From Paraburkholderia phytofirmans OLGA172 (GTDB taxonomy: Bacteria > Pseudomonadota > Gammaproteobacteria > Burkholderiales > Burkholderiaceae), in assembly GCF_001634365.1 (NCBI RefSeq), contig NZ_CP014579.1:1922001-1986000 (forward strand): DNA of 64,000 nucleotides, in the 5' to 3' direction. This document shows positions 45,186 through 53,567 of the stretch, one piece after another. Both the position numbers and the translations under genes were made by a program. Position 1 is the stretch's first letter, and each line of letters begins with the position of its first letter. The notes under the pieces are model-generated. The model did no database searches and was not told the origin of the DNA. It was given only the letters and a program-made list of their open reading frames with translations.

Positions 45186-46368
45186 GGAAGGTCTGCAAAA
45201 GTCCTGGCATTGCGTTGCTGCTGAGCTATCCTGGAAGCAGAGCCAATTAGGTGGGGAGCAGTGTAATGACGCAACTTGGTCTTGGTCTGGATCTGTCAAC
45301 GAAGCGCACGCGCAAGCGGGAATTTCTCGATGAGATGCGACGCGTTGTGCCCTGGTTGAAGCTGATTGCGCTGATCGAGCCGCACTATCCCACGGGCAAA
45401 ACCGGTCGGCCGCCGTTCCCGATTGCGACGATGCTGCAGATTCATTTCATGCAGCAATGGTTCGGTCTGTCAGACCCTGCCATGGAAGAGGCACTCTATG
45501 ACGTGCCGCTGTATCGCGAGTTCGCGGGTCTCGACGGCGGGATGGTCCGCTTGCCGGATGAAAGCACGATTCTCCGGTTCCGCCATCTGCTGGAAACGCA
45601 CGGTCTGGCGGTGCAAATGCTGGCGCTGGTCAATGAAATCCTGACGGAGAAAGGCCTGATGCTTAAGGCTGGGTCGGCAGTCGACGCCACCCTGATCGCC
45701 GCGCCCAGTTCGACAAAGAATGGCTCCGGCACGCGCGATCCTGAAATGCAATCAACGCAGAAAGGTGGCAACTGGTACTTCGGGATGAAAATGCATATCG
45801 GCGTGGACGCCGATTCGGGCCTGGTCCATACGGTCATTGGAACGGCGGCCAATGTTCACGACATTACCGTAGCCCAGACGTTGCTGCATGGTGAAGAAAC
45901 GGATGTGTACGCGGACGCCGGATATCAGGGTATCGAAAAGCGTTGTGAGCCTGAGGCGGTGCGTTGGCATGTTGCAATGCGACCGGCAAAGCGCAGGAAA
46001 CTGGATCTGAGTGATTCGTTGGACGCGATATACGATCAGATCGAACGCCTGAAGGCGGGTATTCGGGCCAAGGTCGAACACCCGTTTCGCATCCTCAAGC
46101 GGCAGTTCGGTTACATGAAGACGCGCTATCGTGGTTTGCCGAAGAACATCGCCCAGATCACCACGCTGTTTGCTTTGGGCAATTTATGGATGGCTCGCAG
46201 AGCTTTGCGCAAAGCTTGAAACACCGGGCCGATGAAGGCCATATGTCTGGTTGGAGCGCTCCGGAGCGCGGAAAACCCCTCGCAATCAGCTCACCAACAA
46301 AGATCTGAACGCCGAGGTTGCGCTCGATGTGAAAGGTAACGCTTCAAAGCTAGTTGTGCAGAGCTTCC
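45186..46368 (+). mobile_element. IS5-family insertion sequence (1,183 bp)
   Basis: Ends are defined by terminal inverted repeats: left GGAAGGTCTGCAAAAGT, right (reverse strand) GGAAGCTCTGCACAACT, 14 of 17 matching. It is flanked by TTAA duplications. It encodes a single transposase in the same direction as the host gene and carries about 150 bp of non-coding sequence at its right end. The intact transposase, matching ends and exact duplication point to a recent insertion. Confidence 0.88.
45266..46219 (+). CDS. IS5-family transposase
   Basis: A 317-residue DDE transposase. LDEMRRVVPWLKLIALIEPH and MLQIHFMQQWFGLSDPAMEE form the N-terminal DUF772-type DNA-binding domain. The catalytic triad is visible as D140 (GSAVDATLI), D217 (VYADAGYQG) and E271 (KVEHPFRILKRQFG), the last with the Y-(2)-R-(3)-E-(6)-K-type spacing of the IS4/IS5 superfamily. 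The start at 45266 follows GGGGAGCAG; an upstream in-frame codon at 45251 lacks a ribosome site. No frameshift or stop is present. Confidence 0.94.
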   Translation: MTQLGLGLDLSTKRTRKREFLDEMRRVVPWLKLIALIEPHYPTGKTGRPPFPIATMLQIHFMQQWFGLSDPAMEEALYDVPLYREFAGLDGGMVRLPDESTILRFRHLLETHGLAVQMLALVNEILTEKGLMLKAGSAVDATLIAAPSSTKNGSGTRDPEMQSTQKGGNWYFGMKMHIGVDADSGLVHTVIGTAANVHDITVAQTLLHGEETDVYADAGYQGIEKRCEPEAVRWHVAMRPAKRRKLDLSDSLDAIYDQIERLKAGIRAKVEHPFRILKRQFGYMKTRYRGLPKNIAQITTLFALGNLWMARRALRKA

Positions 46369-46372
46369 TTAA
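46369..46372. repeat. TTAA target-site duplication, right copy
   Basis: TTAA directly follows the right inverted repeat of the element and reads on into the lipoprotein's 3' part. Confidence 0.8.
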
Positions 46373-46726
46373 CATCTTTATCGACAAGTACTGGGCGGGA
46401 GATGCAACGAGGCAATCAGGAGGAGGCAAGGCTGCCTGCTGCTACCCGGGTCTTGAGGATTGGAGTCAACCCGTTACGGTCACGTGGACGTGGGGCTGGG
46501 AAGAAGATCCGAAGACAAAAGCAGTTCTGAAACCAGACGAACAGCGCACGGTGGTCGCCCGTTTCCCGGCAAGCGGCCCGCACAGCGATCGCGATCCGAT
46601 GAAGGACGACGCCTACGTCTGCGTGATTCTGCGTGACCTCGACAAGGCAGAACTTGCGTTTTCGCCTACTGCTTCAGGCTGCGCCGATCAGTAACTCTCA
46701 AATCAAAAGCGTTTAAGGGGAAACAG

Positions 46727-48346
46727 ATGACTGTTCGCCAAGCCGGCGCACCAATTGCCGACCAGGAATTCAAGCTGGCCGCCCGTCAGGGCGGAGACAA
46801 GCTCATTGGTGAGCTCTTTCGCCCGGATAACAAAGACGGCCCGCACTCTTTCAAAGACGCCAAATGCCGCCTGTATCCCAAGCTCAGCTTCTTCTTCGAC
46901 GGCACCAACAATAATCTGGACCGGGACACCCCGCTTAACCGTCTGTCGAACGTCGCCAAACTCTTCAGGGCTGCGATCGATGACCGGAAGAAACGAGGGA
47001 TATCCGCTCGCTACATCCCAGGCGTTGGCACACCGTTCAAGATTCGTAAGATCATGGGCTACACCGACGCACTCGGGGATGATCAGGGCGGCATGCTAGG
47101 ACTCGGGTTGGGCGCCGGTGGCGACATGCGCATCAAGTTTGCGCTCGCCGAGTTTTCCCAAATCCTCGAACGCGAATGGAGTCCACCTTCATGGAAATAC
47201 ATGCAGTTCATCAGCCTCGCCATCTTCGGCTTCTCGCGTGGAGCTACTGAGGCGCGTGCCTTCGTGCGAAAACTGATTGAAACCCGGTGCGAGCGCACCG
47301 ATGGTGGCTTGAGGTGGAAAGCGCCGGATGGCGAGCGCGTGCCGCTGCGTATCAGGTTCATGGGGCTGTTCGATACGGTCGCGTCGGTCGGCGGACCCGC
47401 ACTGCATCTCGATTGGGGTGCGGAACTGGCGATCCCGCCCGAAGTGGAGCGGTGCGTGCATTACGTCGCCGCACACGAGGTAAGACAGGCGTTTCCACTC
47501 GACTCCGTGCGGGTAGACCGCGCCTATCCCGCCAACTGCGAGGAAGTCGTCTACCCCGGCGTGCATTCGGACGTGGGCGGCGGCTACGCGCCCGACGAGC
47601 AGGGCCGCAGCAACCGGCTGTCGCGCATCCCGCTGCGCCATATGCTTGCCGAGGCGCTGCGTGCTGGCGTACCGCTGCAACTGCCGGAGCAGATGGATAC
47701 AAAACTACGCGCAGATTATGAGCTAGGTGACGACGATCCGGTGGTGAGCCTGTATCGCGGCTACATGGCGGCCCTGCCTGCTGCGAGCGGCAGCGACGTG
47801 GAATCACTGATCCAGGCCCATCGCCGTCTGAACTTTCAGTGGCGCAGCATGATAGCCCGGCAGTCCACCGACACGCGCGTACTCGGGCAGCTCTATGGCA
47901 AGGTCAGTCGGACAGCCTGCGCGAGCGTGCCACCCGCCACCGATAGCGATCATCCCGCCTGCTCGCCCAACAGGTGGGTCTATGACGTCCCGCCCCGTCC
48001 TGAAGAACAGGCGCGGCAACTGCTTGCCGAGCAGCGCCGCCTCGTGCAGCGGGTCGCGTTTCTGCGCAACCCCGTCGATCCGCGCGCCGGCAGCCGCGAC
48101 TGGCCGCCACCGGCACCGCGTCCACGAAGCGCCTATGAAGAACAGATTCTTGCTGCGTGGGATGAGCAAAACGCAGTGCCATCCGCGGTGGACGGATTGC
48201 TGGCGGAATACGTGCATGATTCAGTGGCGCACTTCACGTCGTGGCCGTGCGCGTTGTACGACCCGCGCGGCATTCATTGCGACCAATCCAGCTACCAGGC
48301 CAACAATCGCGGCATCCGCCAACCTGGCAATGCCGCTGCGGCCTAG
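46727..48346 (+). CDS. tle1: Type VI secretion lipase effector, Tle1 family (DUF2235)
   Basis: A 539-residue alpha/beta-hydrolase. LSFFFDGTNNNLDRDTP opens the DUF2235 domain, the nucleophile elbow is FGFSRGATEAR with S170, LFDTVASVGGP contains D216 and YPGVHSDVGGGYAPDEQ contains the catalytic His region (H280). These are the hallmarks of Tle1 phospholipases, which T6SS delivers into the periplasm of rivals to degrade phospholipids. AAGGGGAAACAG precedes the ATG. No vgrG, PAAR or chaperone gene is adjacent. The gene has no disruption, while its probable immunity gene immediately upstream is split by an insertion sequence. Confidence 0.9.
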   Translation: MTVRQAGAPIADQEFKLAARQGGDKLIGELFRPDNKDGPHSFKDAKCRLYPKLSFFFDGTNNNLDRDTPLNRLSNVAKLFRAAIDDRKKRGISARYIPGVGTPFKIRKIMGYTDALGDDQGGMLGLGLGAGGDMRIKFALAEFSQILEREWSPPSWKYMQFISLAIFGFSRGATEARAFVRKLIETRCERTDGGLRWKAPDGERVPLRIRFMGLFDTVASVGGPALHLDWGAELAIPPEVERCVHYVAAHEVRQAFPLDSVRVDRAYPANCEEVVYPGVHSDVGGGYAPDEQGRSNRLSRIPLRHMLAEALRAGVPLQLPEQMDTKLRADYELGDDDPVVSLYRGYMAALPAASGSDVESLIQAHRRLNFQWRSMIARQSTDTRVLGQLYGKVSRTACASVPPATDSDHPACSPNRWVYDVPPRPEEQARQLLAEQRRLVQRVAFLRNPVDPRAGSRDWPPPAPRPRSAYEEQILAAWDEQNAVPSAVDGLLAEYVHDSVAHFTSWPCALYDPRGIHCDQSSYQANNRGIRQPGNAAAA

Positions 48347-48532
48347 CTGCGTTGCCCGGTGAGCGGGCGTGTCGTCGATAACGTGGCAGAGAACCCGTGC
48401 GACCGCTATCGAGGCCAGCGGGCAAGCGCAATCCGTATCAACATGTGCCGGATGCGCCGCGCCGCTGGTTGCCGCTATTACGAACAAAAACACGCGTCGA
48501 ATGCAAGCACGGCTGCTTTCAAATGCAAGCCG

Positions 48533-49501
48533 CTACACCTGGCGTTCAGCCACTTTCCGCTGCCGCCAAAGACACAACAGATCGCACGCAATATGCGCGG
48601 CCGCAATCGCCGTGATCTCGCTCTGGTCATACGCGGGCGCCACTTCCACCACATCCGCGCCCACCAGATTCAACGCACCGAGCCCACGCACAATGGCCAG
48701 CCCCTGTGCCGACGACAAACCGCCCGCCACCGGCGTACCCGTGCCGGGCGCGAACGCCGGATCGAGACAGTCGATATCGAAGGTCAGATACGCGGGCCGC
48801 TTGCCGACAATCGACGTGATCCGCTCCACCGCGGCTCGTGCGCCATGTTCGTGGACCCACGCGGCGTCGAGGATATTGATCCCCATAAAATCGTCGTTCC
48901 ACGTGCGAATGCCGACCTGCACCGAGGTCTTCGGGTCGATCAACCCGTCTTTCACTGCCTTGTAGAACATCGAGCCGTGATTCAGGCTGTCCGGGCTGTC
49001 GTCGGCCCAGGTATCGCAGTGGGCGTCGAAATGGATCAGCGAGAGCGGCTTGCCATACTTCTCCGCATGCGCAATCAGCAGCGGATACGTAATGTAGTGA
49101 TCGCCGCCGAGCGTCAGCATCTTCGCGTCCGAGCGCAGGATCGTGCGCGCATGATCGACGATCGACTCCTTGATCGTCATGGGATTGTGCGCGTCGAACC
49201 AGCAATCGCCGTAATCGGTCACGGCAAGATCGTCGAACGGATTGAAGCCCCACGGATACGGGTGCAACTCCGACAACTGCACGCTCGCCGCGCGCACCGC
49301 CGCGGGGCCGAGACGCGCGCCTGAGCGGAACGTGGTAGCCAGATCGAGCGGCACGCCGGAGACCACGACGTCGACGCCGTCGAGTTCGCGGGTGTATTTG
49401 CGGCGCATGAACGACAACACACCCGCATAGGTGTTTTCGATCGACGAGCCATAAAGCGACGAACGACGGATCGCGCCGTCGCCATAAACGAGTTCAGTCA
49501 T
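48533..49501 (-). CDS. speB: Agmatinase
   Basis: A 322-residue ureohydrolase resembling E. coli SpeB over its full length. The binuclear manganese site is seen in LGGDHYITYPLL, HFDAHCDTWADD and LTFDIDCLDPAFAPGTGTP; VEVAPAYDQSEIT completes the signature. It hydrolyses agmatine to putrescine and urea, feeding the putrescine genes next to it. A related guanidinobutyrase activity cannot be fully excluded. It lies 135 bp downstream of puuC on the same strand. Confidence 0.9.
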   Translation of the reverse strand: MTELVYGDGAIRRSSLYGSSIENTYAGVLSFMRRKYTRELDGVDVVVSGVPLDLATTFRSGARLGPAAVRAASVQLSELHPYPWGFNPFDDLAVTDYGDCWFDAHNPMTIKESIVDHARTILRSDAKMLTLGGDHYITYPLLIAHAEKYGKPLSLIHFDAHCDTWADDSPDSLNHGSMFYKAVKDGLIDPKTSVQVGIRTWNDDFMGINILDAAWVHEHGARAAVERITSIVGKRPAYLTFDIDCLDPAFAPGTGTPVAGGLSSAQGLAIVRGLGALNLVGADVVEVAPAYDQSEITAIAAAHIACDLLCLWRQRKVAERQV

Positions 49502-49636
49502 AGATGACCTGATACCTGATAAACATGCCGGAGCCGCACGCGGGGCTTCCTGGTGATGCGTACGGCGTCCGGCTTCGGATTCATTGGGAACGCGACGGCG
49601 CCCTGCTGCGCGCCGCCGCGCTGGCTTGCGAATCCT

Positions 49637-51130
49637 TTAGCGCAGCCGAACGAGCGTGGACTTCAGCTCGGTGTACTTCTCCAGCGCGTGCAACGACTTG
49701 TCACGGCCGTTGCCCGATTGCTTGTAACCGCCGAACGGGAAATTCATGTCCCCGCCTTCGTCGTAGCAATTGACCCATACCGTACCGGCACGCAGCTTGC
49801 GCGACACCTCATGCGCGGTGGTCAGGTTCGAGGTCCACACGGCAGCGGCGAGACCGTATTCGCTGTCGTTAGCGATCCTGATCGCTTCCTCAACCGTGTC
49901 GAAAGTAATCACCGACAACACCGGCCCAAAGATCTCCTCACGCGCAACCTTCGCCCCGGAAGCCGGGATATCGAAGATGGTAGGTTCGATATAAAAACCA
50001 CCGGTCTCCTGCTTGACGCGCGATCCACCCAGCAACAGCTTCGCTTCGGCGCGGCCCGCTTCGACATAACCGAGCACGCGTTCGAGTTGCACGTTGTCGA
50101 CGATCGCGCCCATCGAGGTTTGCGGATCCAGCGGGTTGCCCGGCGTATAGCTGCGCGCGGCGGCGATCAGCTTGTCGAGGAACACGTCCTTGATATCGCG
50201 ATGCACGAGCAGGCGCGAACCGGCGGTGCACATTTCGCCCATGTTGTAGAAGATCGCGCCGGCCGCCGCATTGGCCGCGCGGTCGAGGTCGGGGCAATCG
50301 GGCATCACGATGTTCGGCGACTTGCCGCCGAGTTCGAGCCAGACGCGCTTCAGGTTCGACTGGCCGGCGTATTGCATGATCAGCTTGCCGACGTTGGTCG
50401 AGCCCGTGAAGGCGAGACAGTCCACGTCCTGATGCAGCGCCAGCAGCTTGCCCGGTTCGCCTGCTCCCGGCACCACGTTGAACACGCCGGCGGGGATGCC
50501 CGCATCCAGCGCGAGCTGAGCGAGGCGAATCGCTGTAAGCGGCGACTTCTCCGAAGGCTTCAACACGACACTGTTACCCGCGGCGAGCGCTGGGCCGAAC
50601 TTCCACGACGCCATCAGGATCGGGAAATTCCACGGCACCACCGCGGCGACCACACCGATCGGCTCGCGCGTCACGAGGCCCACCAGATGATGATCGGCCG
50701 GCGCGACTTCGCCGCCGACCTTGTCGATCGCTTCAGCGAACCACTCGACGCAATAGGCCGCGCCCGGCACGTCCACCGAGGTGGTGTCGGCGATCGGCTT
50801 GCCTGCGTCCAGCGTTTCGAGCAGCGCGAGTTCGTCCCTATGCTCGCGGATCGACGCGGCCCAGCGCAGGAGAATCGCCTTGCGCTTGCGTGGATTGAGG
50901 CCGGACCACACGCCGGAATCGAACGCGCGGCGTGCGGCTGCCACGGCGGCGTCGACATCCGCCGCACCGCTGTCGGCCACCTTGGCAAGCAGCTTGCCGT
51001 CGATCGGGCTCAGGCAGTCGAAGGTGCGGCCGCCTGCGGCGTCACGGTACTCGCCGTCGATAAACGCACGGCCTTCGATCGAAAGCGTAGCGGCTTTGTC
51101 TTGCCAGAAAGCGAGAGATTTCTTGTCCAT
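49637..51130 (-). CDS. puuC: Gamma-glutamyl-gamma-aminobutyraldehyde dehydrogenase
   Basis: A 497-residue aldehyde dehydrogenase resembling E. coli PuuC throughout, beginning LAFWQDKAATLSIEGRAFI. It carries GVVAAVVPWNFPILMASWK, FTGSTNVGKLIM, the catalytic glutamate in WLELGGKSPN and the nucleophile in GEMCTAGSRLLVH; GGYKQSGNGRDKSLHALEKY closes the protein. It oxidises gamma-glutamyl-gamma-aminobutyraldehyde to gamma-glutamyl-GABA in the Puu pathway and may accept related aminoaldehydes. GAGG precedes the ATG. Confidence 0.93.
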   Translation of the reverse strand: MDKKSLAFWQDKAATLSIEGRAFIDGEYRDAAGGRTFDCLSPIDGKLLAKVADSGAADVDAAVAAARRAFDSGVWSGLNPRKRKAILLRWAASIREHRDELALLETLDAGKPIADTTSVDVPGAAYCVEWFAEAIDKVGGEVAPADHHLVGLVTREPIGVVAAVVPWNFPILMASWKFGPALAAGNSVVLKPSEKSPLTAIRLAQLALDAGIPAGVFNVVPGAGEPGKLLALHQDVDCLAFTGSTNVGKLIMQYAGQSNLKRVWLELGGKSPNIVMPDCPDLDRAANAAAGAIFYNMGEMCTAGSRLLVHRDIKDVFLDKLIAAARSYTPGNPLDPQTSMGAIVDNVQLERVLGYVEAGRAEAKLLLGGSRVKQETGGFYIEPTIFDIPASGAKVAREEIFGPVLSVITFDTVEEAIRIANDSEYGLAAAVWTSNLTTAHEVSRKLRAGTVWVNCYDEGGDMNFPFGGYKQSGNGRDKSLHALEKYTELKSTLVRLR

Positions 51131-51219
51131 CAGGATGCCTCAATGTTATGCGCTCGACGCACGCCGGCTCCGATTTCGAGCTGCCTGGAACTGCGTCGCG
51201 GCGCGTTGGCGCGGAGTCG

Positions 51220-51789
51220 TTAGAACGTGGGCGGCGAATTGGCCGACACGATCTCGCAGAGATGCTCCGCGCTGGGATTGCGAAAACGATGCGGTAGACG
51301 GCTTTCGAAGTAATAGCTGTCACCAGGGTCGAGCAGCCACGTGACGCCATCCACCGTCAGTTCGATCTGACCGCGAACCACCACCCCGCCCTCGTGCCCC
51401 TCGTGCGCCAGCATTTCCGGCCCCGTATCCGACAGAGGCTGATAGACCTCGCGCAGAATGCCCATGTTGCGGTCTTTCACACTGGAGCCCGCGAGATAGA
51501 ACTCGATCGACTCATTGCCGAGATTCGGCATGTCGGCGCGGCGCGACACGACACAGCGCTCCACTTCGACCTCAAAGGTGAAGAACTCGGCAAGACTCAT
51601 CGGTATGCATTCGAGCAGCTTCTTCAGTGACCCAACCGACGGACTCACGCGGTTCTGCTCAATCAGCGAGATCGTGCCGTTGGTCACCCCTGCCCGTTTG
51701 GCCAGTTCACGCTGGGACAGGCCATTCTTCTTACGGATGTACTGCAGGCGGGTCGCTACTTCTATGGACATCGCTAGGTTCTCTGACAT
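51220..51789 (-). CDS. XRE-cupin regulator, PuuR-like
   Basis: A 189-residue regulator. The N-terminal helix-turn-helix (about residues 10-65) reads LQYIRKKNGLSQRELAKRAG and VTNGTISLIEQNRVSPSVGS. The C-terminal cupin domain (about 110-180) has HEGHEGGVVVRGQIELTV and LPHRFRNP. The pattern matches PuuR, the repressor of putrescine-utilisation genes that senses putrescine. It is upstream of puuC in the same direction and about 950 bp from the divergent puuD-puuA genes. Start placed at MSENLAMSI (51789); MSIEV six codons on is also possible. Confidence 0.88.
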   Translation of the reverse strand: MSENLAMSIEVATRLQYIRKKNGLSQRELAKRAGVTNGTISLIEQNRVSPSVGSLKKLLECIPMSLAEFFTFEVEVERCVVSRRADMPNLGNESIEFYLAGSSVKDRNMGILREVYQPLSDTGPEMLAHEGHEGGVVVRGQIELTVDGVTWLLDPGDSYYFESRLPHRFRNPSAEHLCEIVSANSPPTF

Positions 51790-52740
51790 GGGAGACGATC
51801 GAGGCGCGTGAGCTCGGGCAACCTGCACCCGCGAGTGTTGAATATTCTAATCACTTTAATCGTCGCGCCGCTGGGGAAAACCCTGAAAGGATTCCGAAAT
51901 ATGACGTGCGCAATGAATGTTCCCACAGGCTGAGATTCTGACGACACCCCCGGGAAAGCCCTGATAAATCTTTTATAAAAATGATTTGACGGCATTATTG
52001 GCTCGTATACGATGGTTCTCAGGCGATCGTCATGCCGACGTCACGAAGCACGAAAGGGTGTTTTTTGATGCAGCGAACCCGGTTCGCATAGGTCAAAGGC
52101 GATCATCCCAGCGTGATGTTTCTTTAAACGCCCCGTGCGTTTTTCGAGCAAGCGTTCAATACTTTCAACGTCGCTAGTCGAGTGTAATCGTGAGAGTCCG
52201 AGGCCCTTTGGTGAGATGGAATCGTAGTCAGGCGAGTTGTCCTCGCGCTGACGGCGCCATCGCCGACGGCAGCAACGGCAGCCTTGCGTTCCGCCGCTTC
52301 CTGTCCGTCTTCACGATCCTGTCCCGCCGTTCAGTTCGACGTCACAACTCCATCTCCGCGCGCGCCTTCATTGCCGTACGCACGGACGAAGTCGCCTCGC
52401 TGCTGCCGTAGCGCCTCCCCCCTTTTCTTTGCCGTTCGATTTGTCCGGTTGCGTGAGCGCGCTCTCTTGAGTCAGGCGTTCGTGCATGTGCGGCGCCGTC
52501 TGCCGCCTATGCGCCTCATAGGGATTCCTATGCGCCTCATACGGATCAGATCAGTTGCGCGTCGCAGCGGATCGAATCGAACGGCCACCCCCGACTACCA
52601 CGCGCGGCGCGTTCTGTTGACGACGGACGCCTGCACTACGCCGGTGGCCTGACGCCTTACGTCCGGTTGCGGAATCGTGTCGCGCTGTGTTTAACGTTGT
52701 TCATGCCGCGTCCCGCGGGGAACATACACGTCTATCCGAT
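51790..52740. other. Long intergenic region between the PuuR-like gene and puuD
   Basis: About 950 bp with no supported gene. The left third (51835-52060) is AT-richer and probably holds divergent promoters. The rest is G+C-rich with short, Arg/Ser-rich meaningless frames. A 21-bp tandem repeat lies at 52506-52547. No riboswitch or RNA gene was recognised by eye. Confidence 0.45.
52506..52547. repeat. Tandem repeat, two 21-bp units
   Basis: Two head-to-tail copies of CCTATGCGCCTCATA followed by GGGATT or CGGATC, 19 of 21 bases identical. Each contains a TATGCGCCTCATA near-dyad. About 200 bp upstream of puuD. Confidence 0.6.
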
Positions 52741-53535
52741 ATGCGAAACAAACCTCTCGTCGGCATCAGCGCCGACAGAACGATGATGGGAGTCCACCCG
52801 TCGCACGTCACCGGCGAGAAGTACATCGCCGCGATCGTGGACGGCTCCCAGGCGCTGGCCATGTTGTTGCCGGCGCTCGGCGAGCGTCAGTCCACCGAGG
52901 ACGTGCTGGACGCCGTCGACGGCTTGCTGTTTACCGGCAGCTATTCGAATGTCGAGCCGCATCGCTACGGTGGTCATCCCAGCGCGCCGGGCACGCTGCA
53001 CGACGCCGCACGCGATGCGACGACGCTGCCGCTTCTGCGCGCGGCGATCGCCGCAGGCGTGCCGGTGCTGGCGGTATGCCGGGGCTTTCAGGAAATGAAC
53101 GTGGTGTTCGGCGGGACGTTGCATCAAAGCGTTCACGCGGTGGCCGGCTTGAACGACCATCGCGAGAACAAGGAAGACGACCTCGACGTGCAATACGCAC
53201 CGTCGCATTCGATCGCGCTGACGCAGGGCGGCTTGTTGCAGCGCCTCGCGGGCGGCACGAATGAAGCGCGTGTGAATTCATTGCACGGTCAGGGCGTCGA
53301 GCGGTTGGGCGTGGGACTGGTGGCTGAAGCCACCGCGCCGGACGGATTGATCGAAGCGGTGAGTGTGAAAGATGCGCGTGCCTTCGCGCTGGGTGTGCAG
53401 TGGCACCCGGAATGGAAGCATGCCAACGACGCGCTTTCCACCGCGATCTTTCGCGCCTTCGGCGATGCCTGCCGCGATCGAATGCGCACCAAGGCCGGCT
53501 ATGGCGCGGCATCCGCCGCTGCCACGCATGCCTGA
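52741..53535 (+). CDS. puuD: Gamma-glutamyl-GABA hydrolase
   Basis: A 264-residue class I glutamine-amidotransferase-like hydrolase. The nucleophile elbow is VLAVCRGFQEMNVVFGG with C113, close to Cys114 of E. coli PuuD, and the histidine-glutamate pair is in GVQWHPEW. GLLFTGSYSNVEPHRY is family typical. It releases glutamate from gamma-glutamyl-GABA, yielding GABA. The start MRNKPLVGIS at 52741 suits the family; an ATG 54 bp upstream is in frame and neither has a strong ribosome site. It is followed by puuA after 32 bp. Confidence 0.9.
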   Translation: MRNKPLVGISADRTMMGVHPSHVTGEKYIAAIVDGSQALAMLLPALGERQSTEDVLDAVDGLLFTGSYSNVEPHRYGGHPSAPGTLHDAARDATTLPLLRAAIAAGVPVLAVCRGFQEMNVVFGGTLHQSVHAVAGLNDHRENKEDDLDVQYAPSHSIALTQGGLLQRLAGGTNEARVNSLHGQGVERLGVGLVAEATAPDGLIEAVSVKDARAFALGVQWHPEWKHANDALSTAIFRAFGDACRDRMRTKAGYGAASAAATHA

Positions 53536-53567
53536 GCCGGTCGCGCACCAAAACTGAGAGAATAACC

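Larger units (their letters stand above)
44974..46694 (+). pseudogene. DUF3304 lipoprotein, probable Tle1 immunity gene, interrupted by an IS5-family element
   Basis: The 5' part (44974-45185) encodes a lipoprotein signal with lipobox LTLSACAG and then VPINHTDRYAV; the 3' part (46373-46694) continues NIFIDKYWAGDATRQSGGG to the stop after ASGCADQ. Removing the element and one TTAA copy restores one frame of 177 codons without any change (..RYAV-NIFIDKYW..). VPINHT and the D-x-Y-W-x-G, CC segments are DUF3304 hallmarks. Lipoproteins of this family sit beside Tle1-type T6SS lipases and are regarded as their periplasmic immunity proteins. The effector gene begins 32 bp downstream. The insertion should abolish protection unless another copy exists. 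Confidence 0.85.

Noticed and set aside
46251..46694. A 147-residue protein starting inside the insertion sequence
   Set aside because: The first 40 codons are insertion-sequence DNA; only the part after 46373 belongs to the interrupted lipoprotein gene, so this is not an independent gene.
49553..51223. Plus-strand open frame of 556 codons
   Set aside because: Antisense shadow of puuC; no ribosome site or family signature.
52506..52547. Possible CRISPR repeat
   Set aside because: Only two adjoining 21-bp units without spacers; it is a simple tandem duplication.
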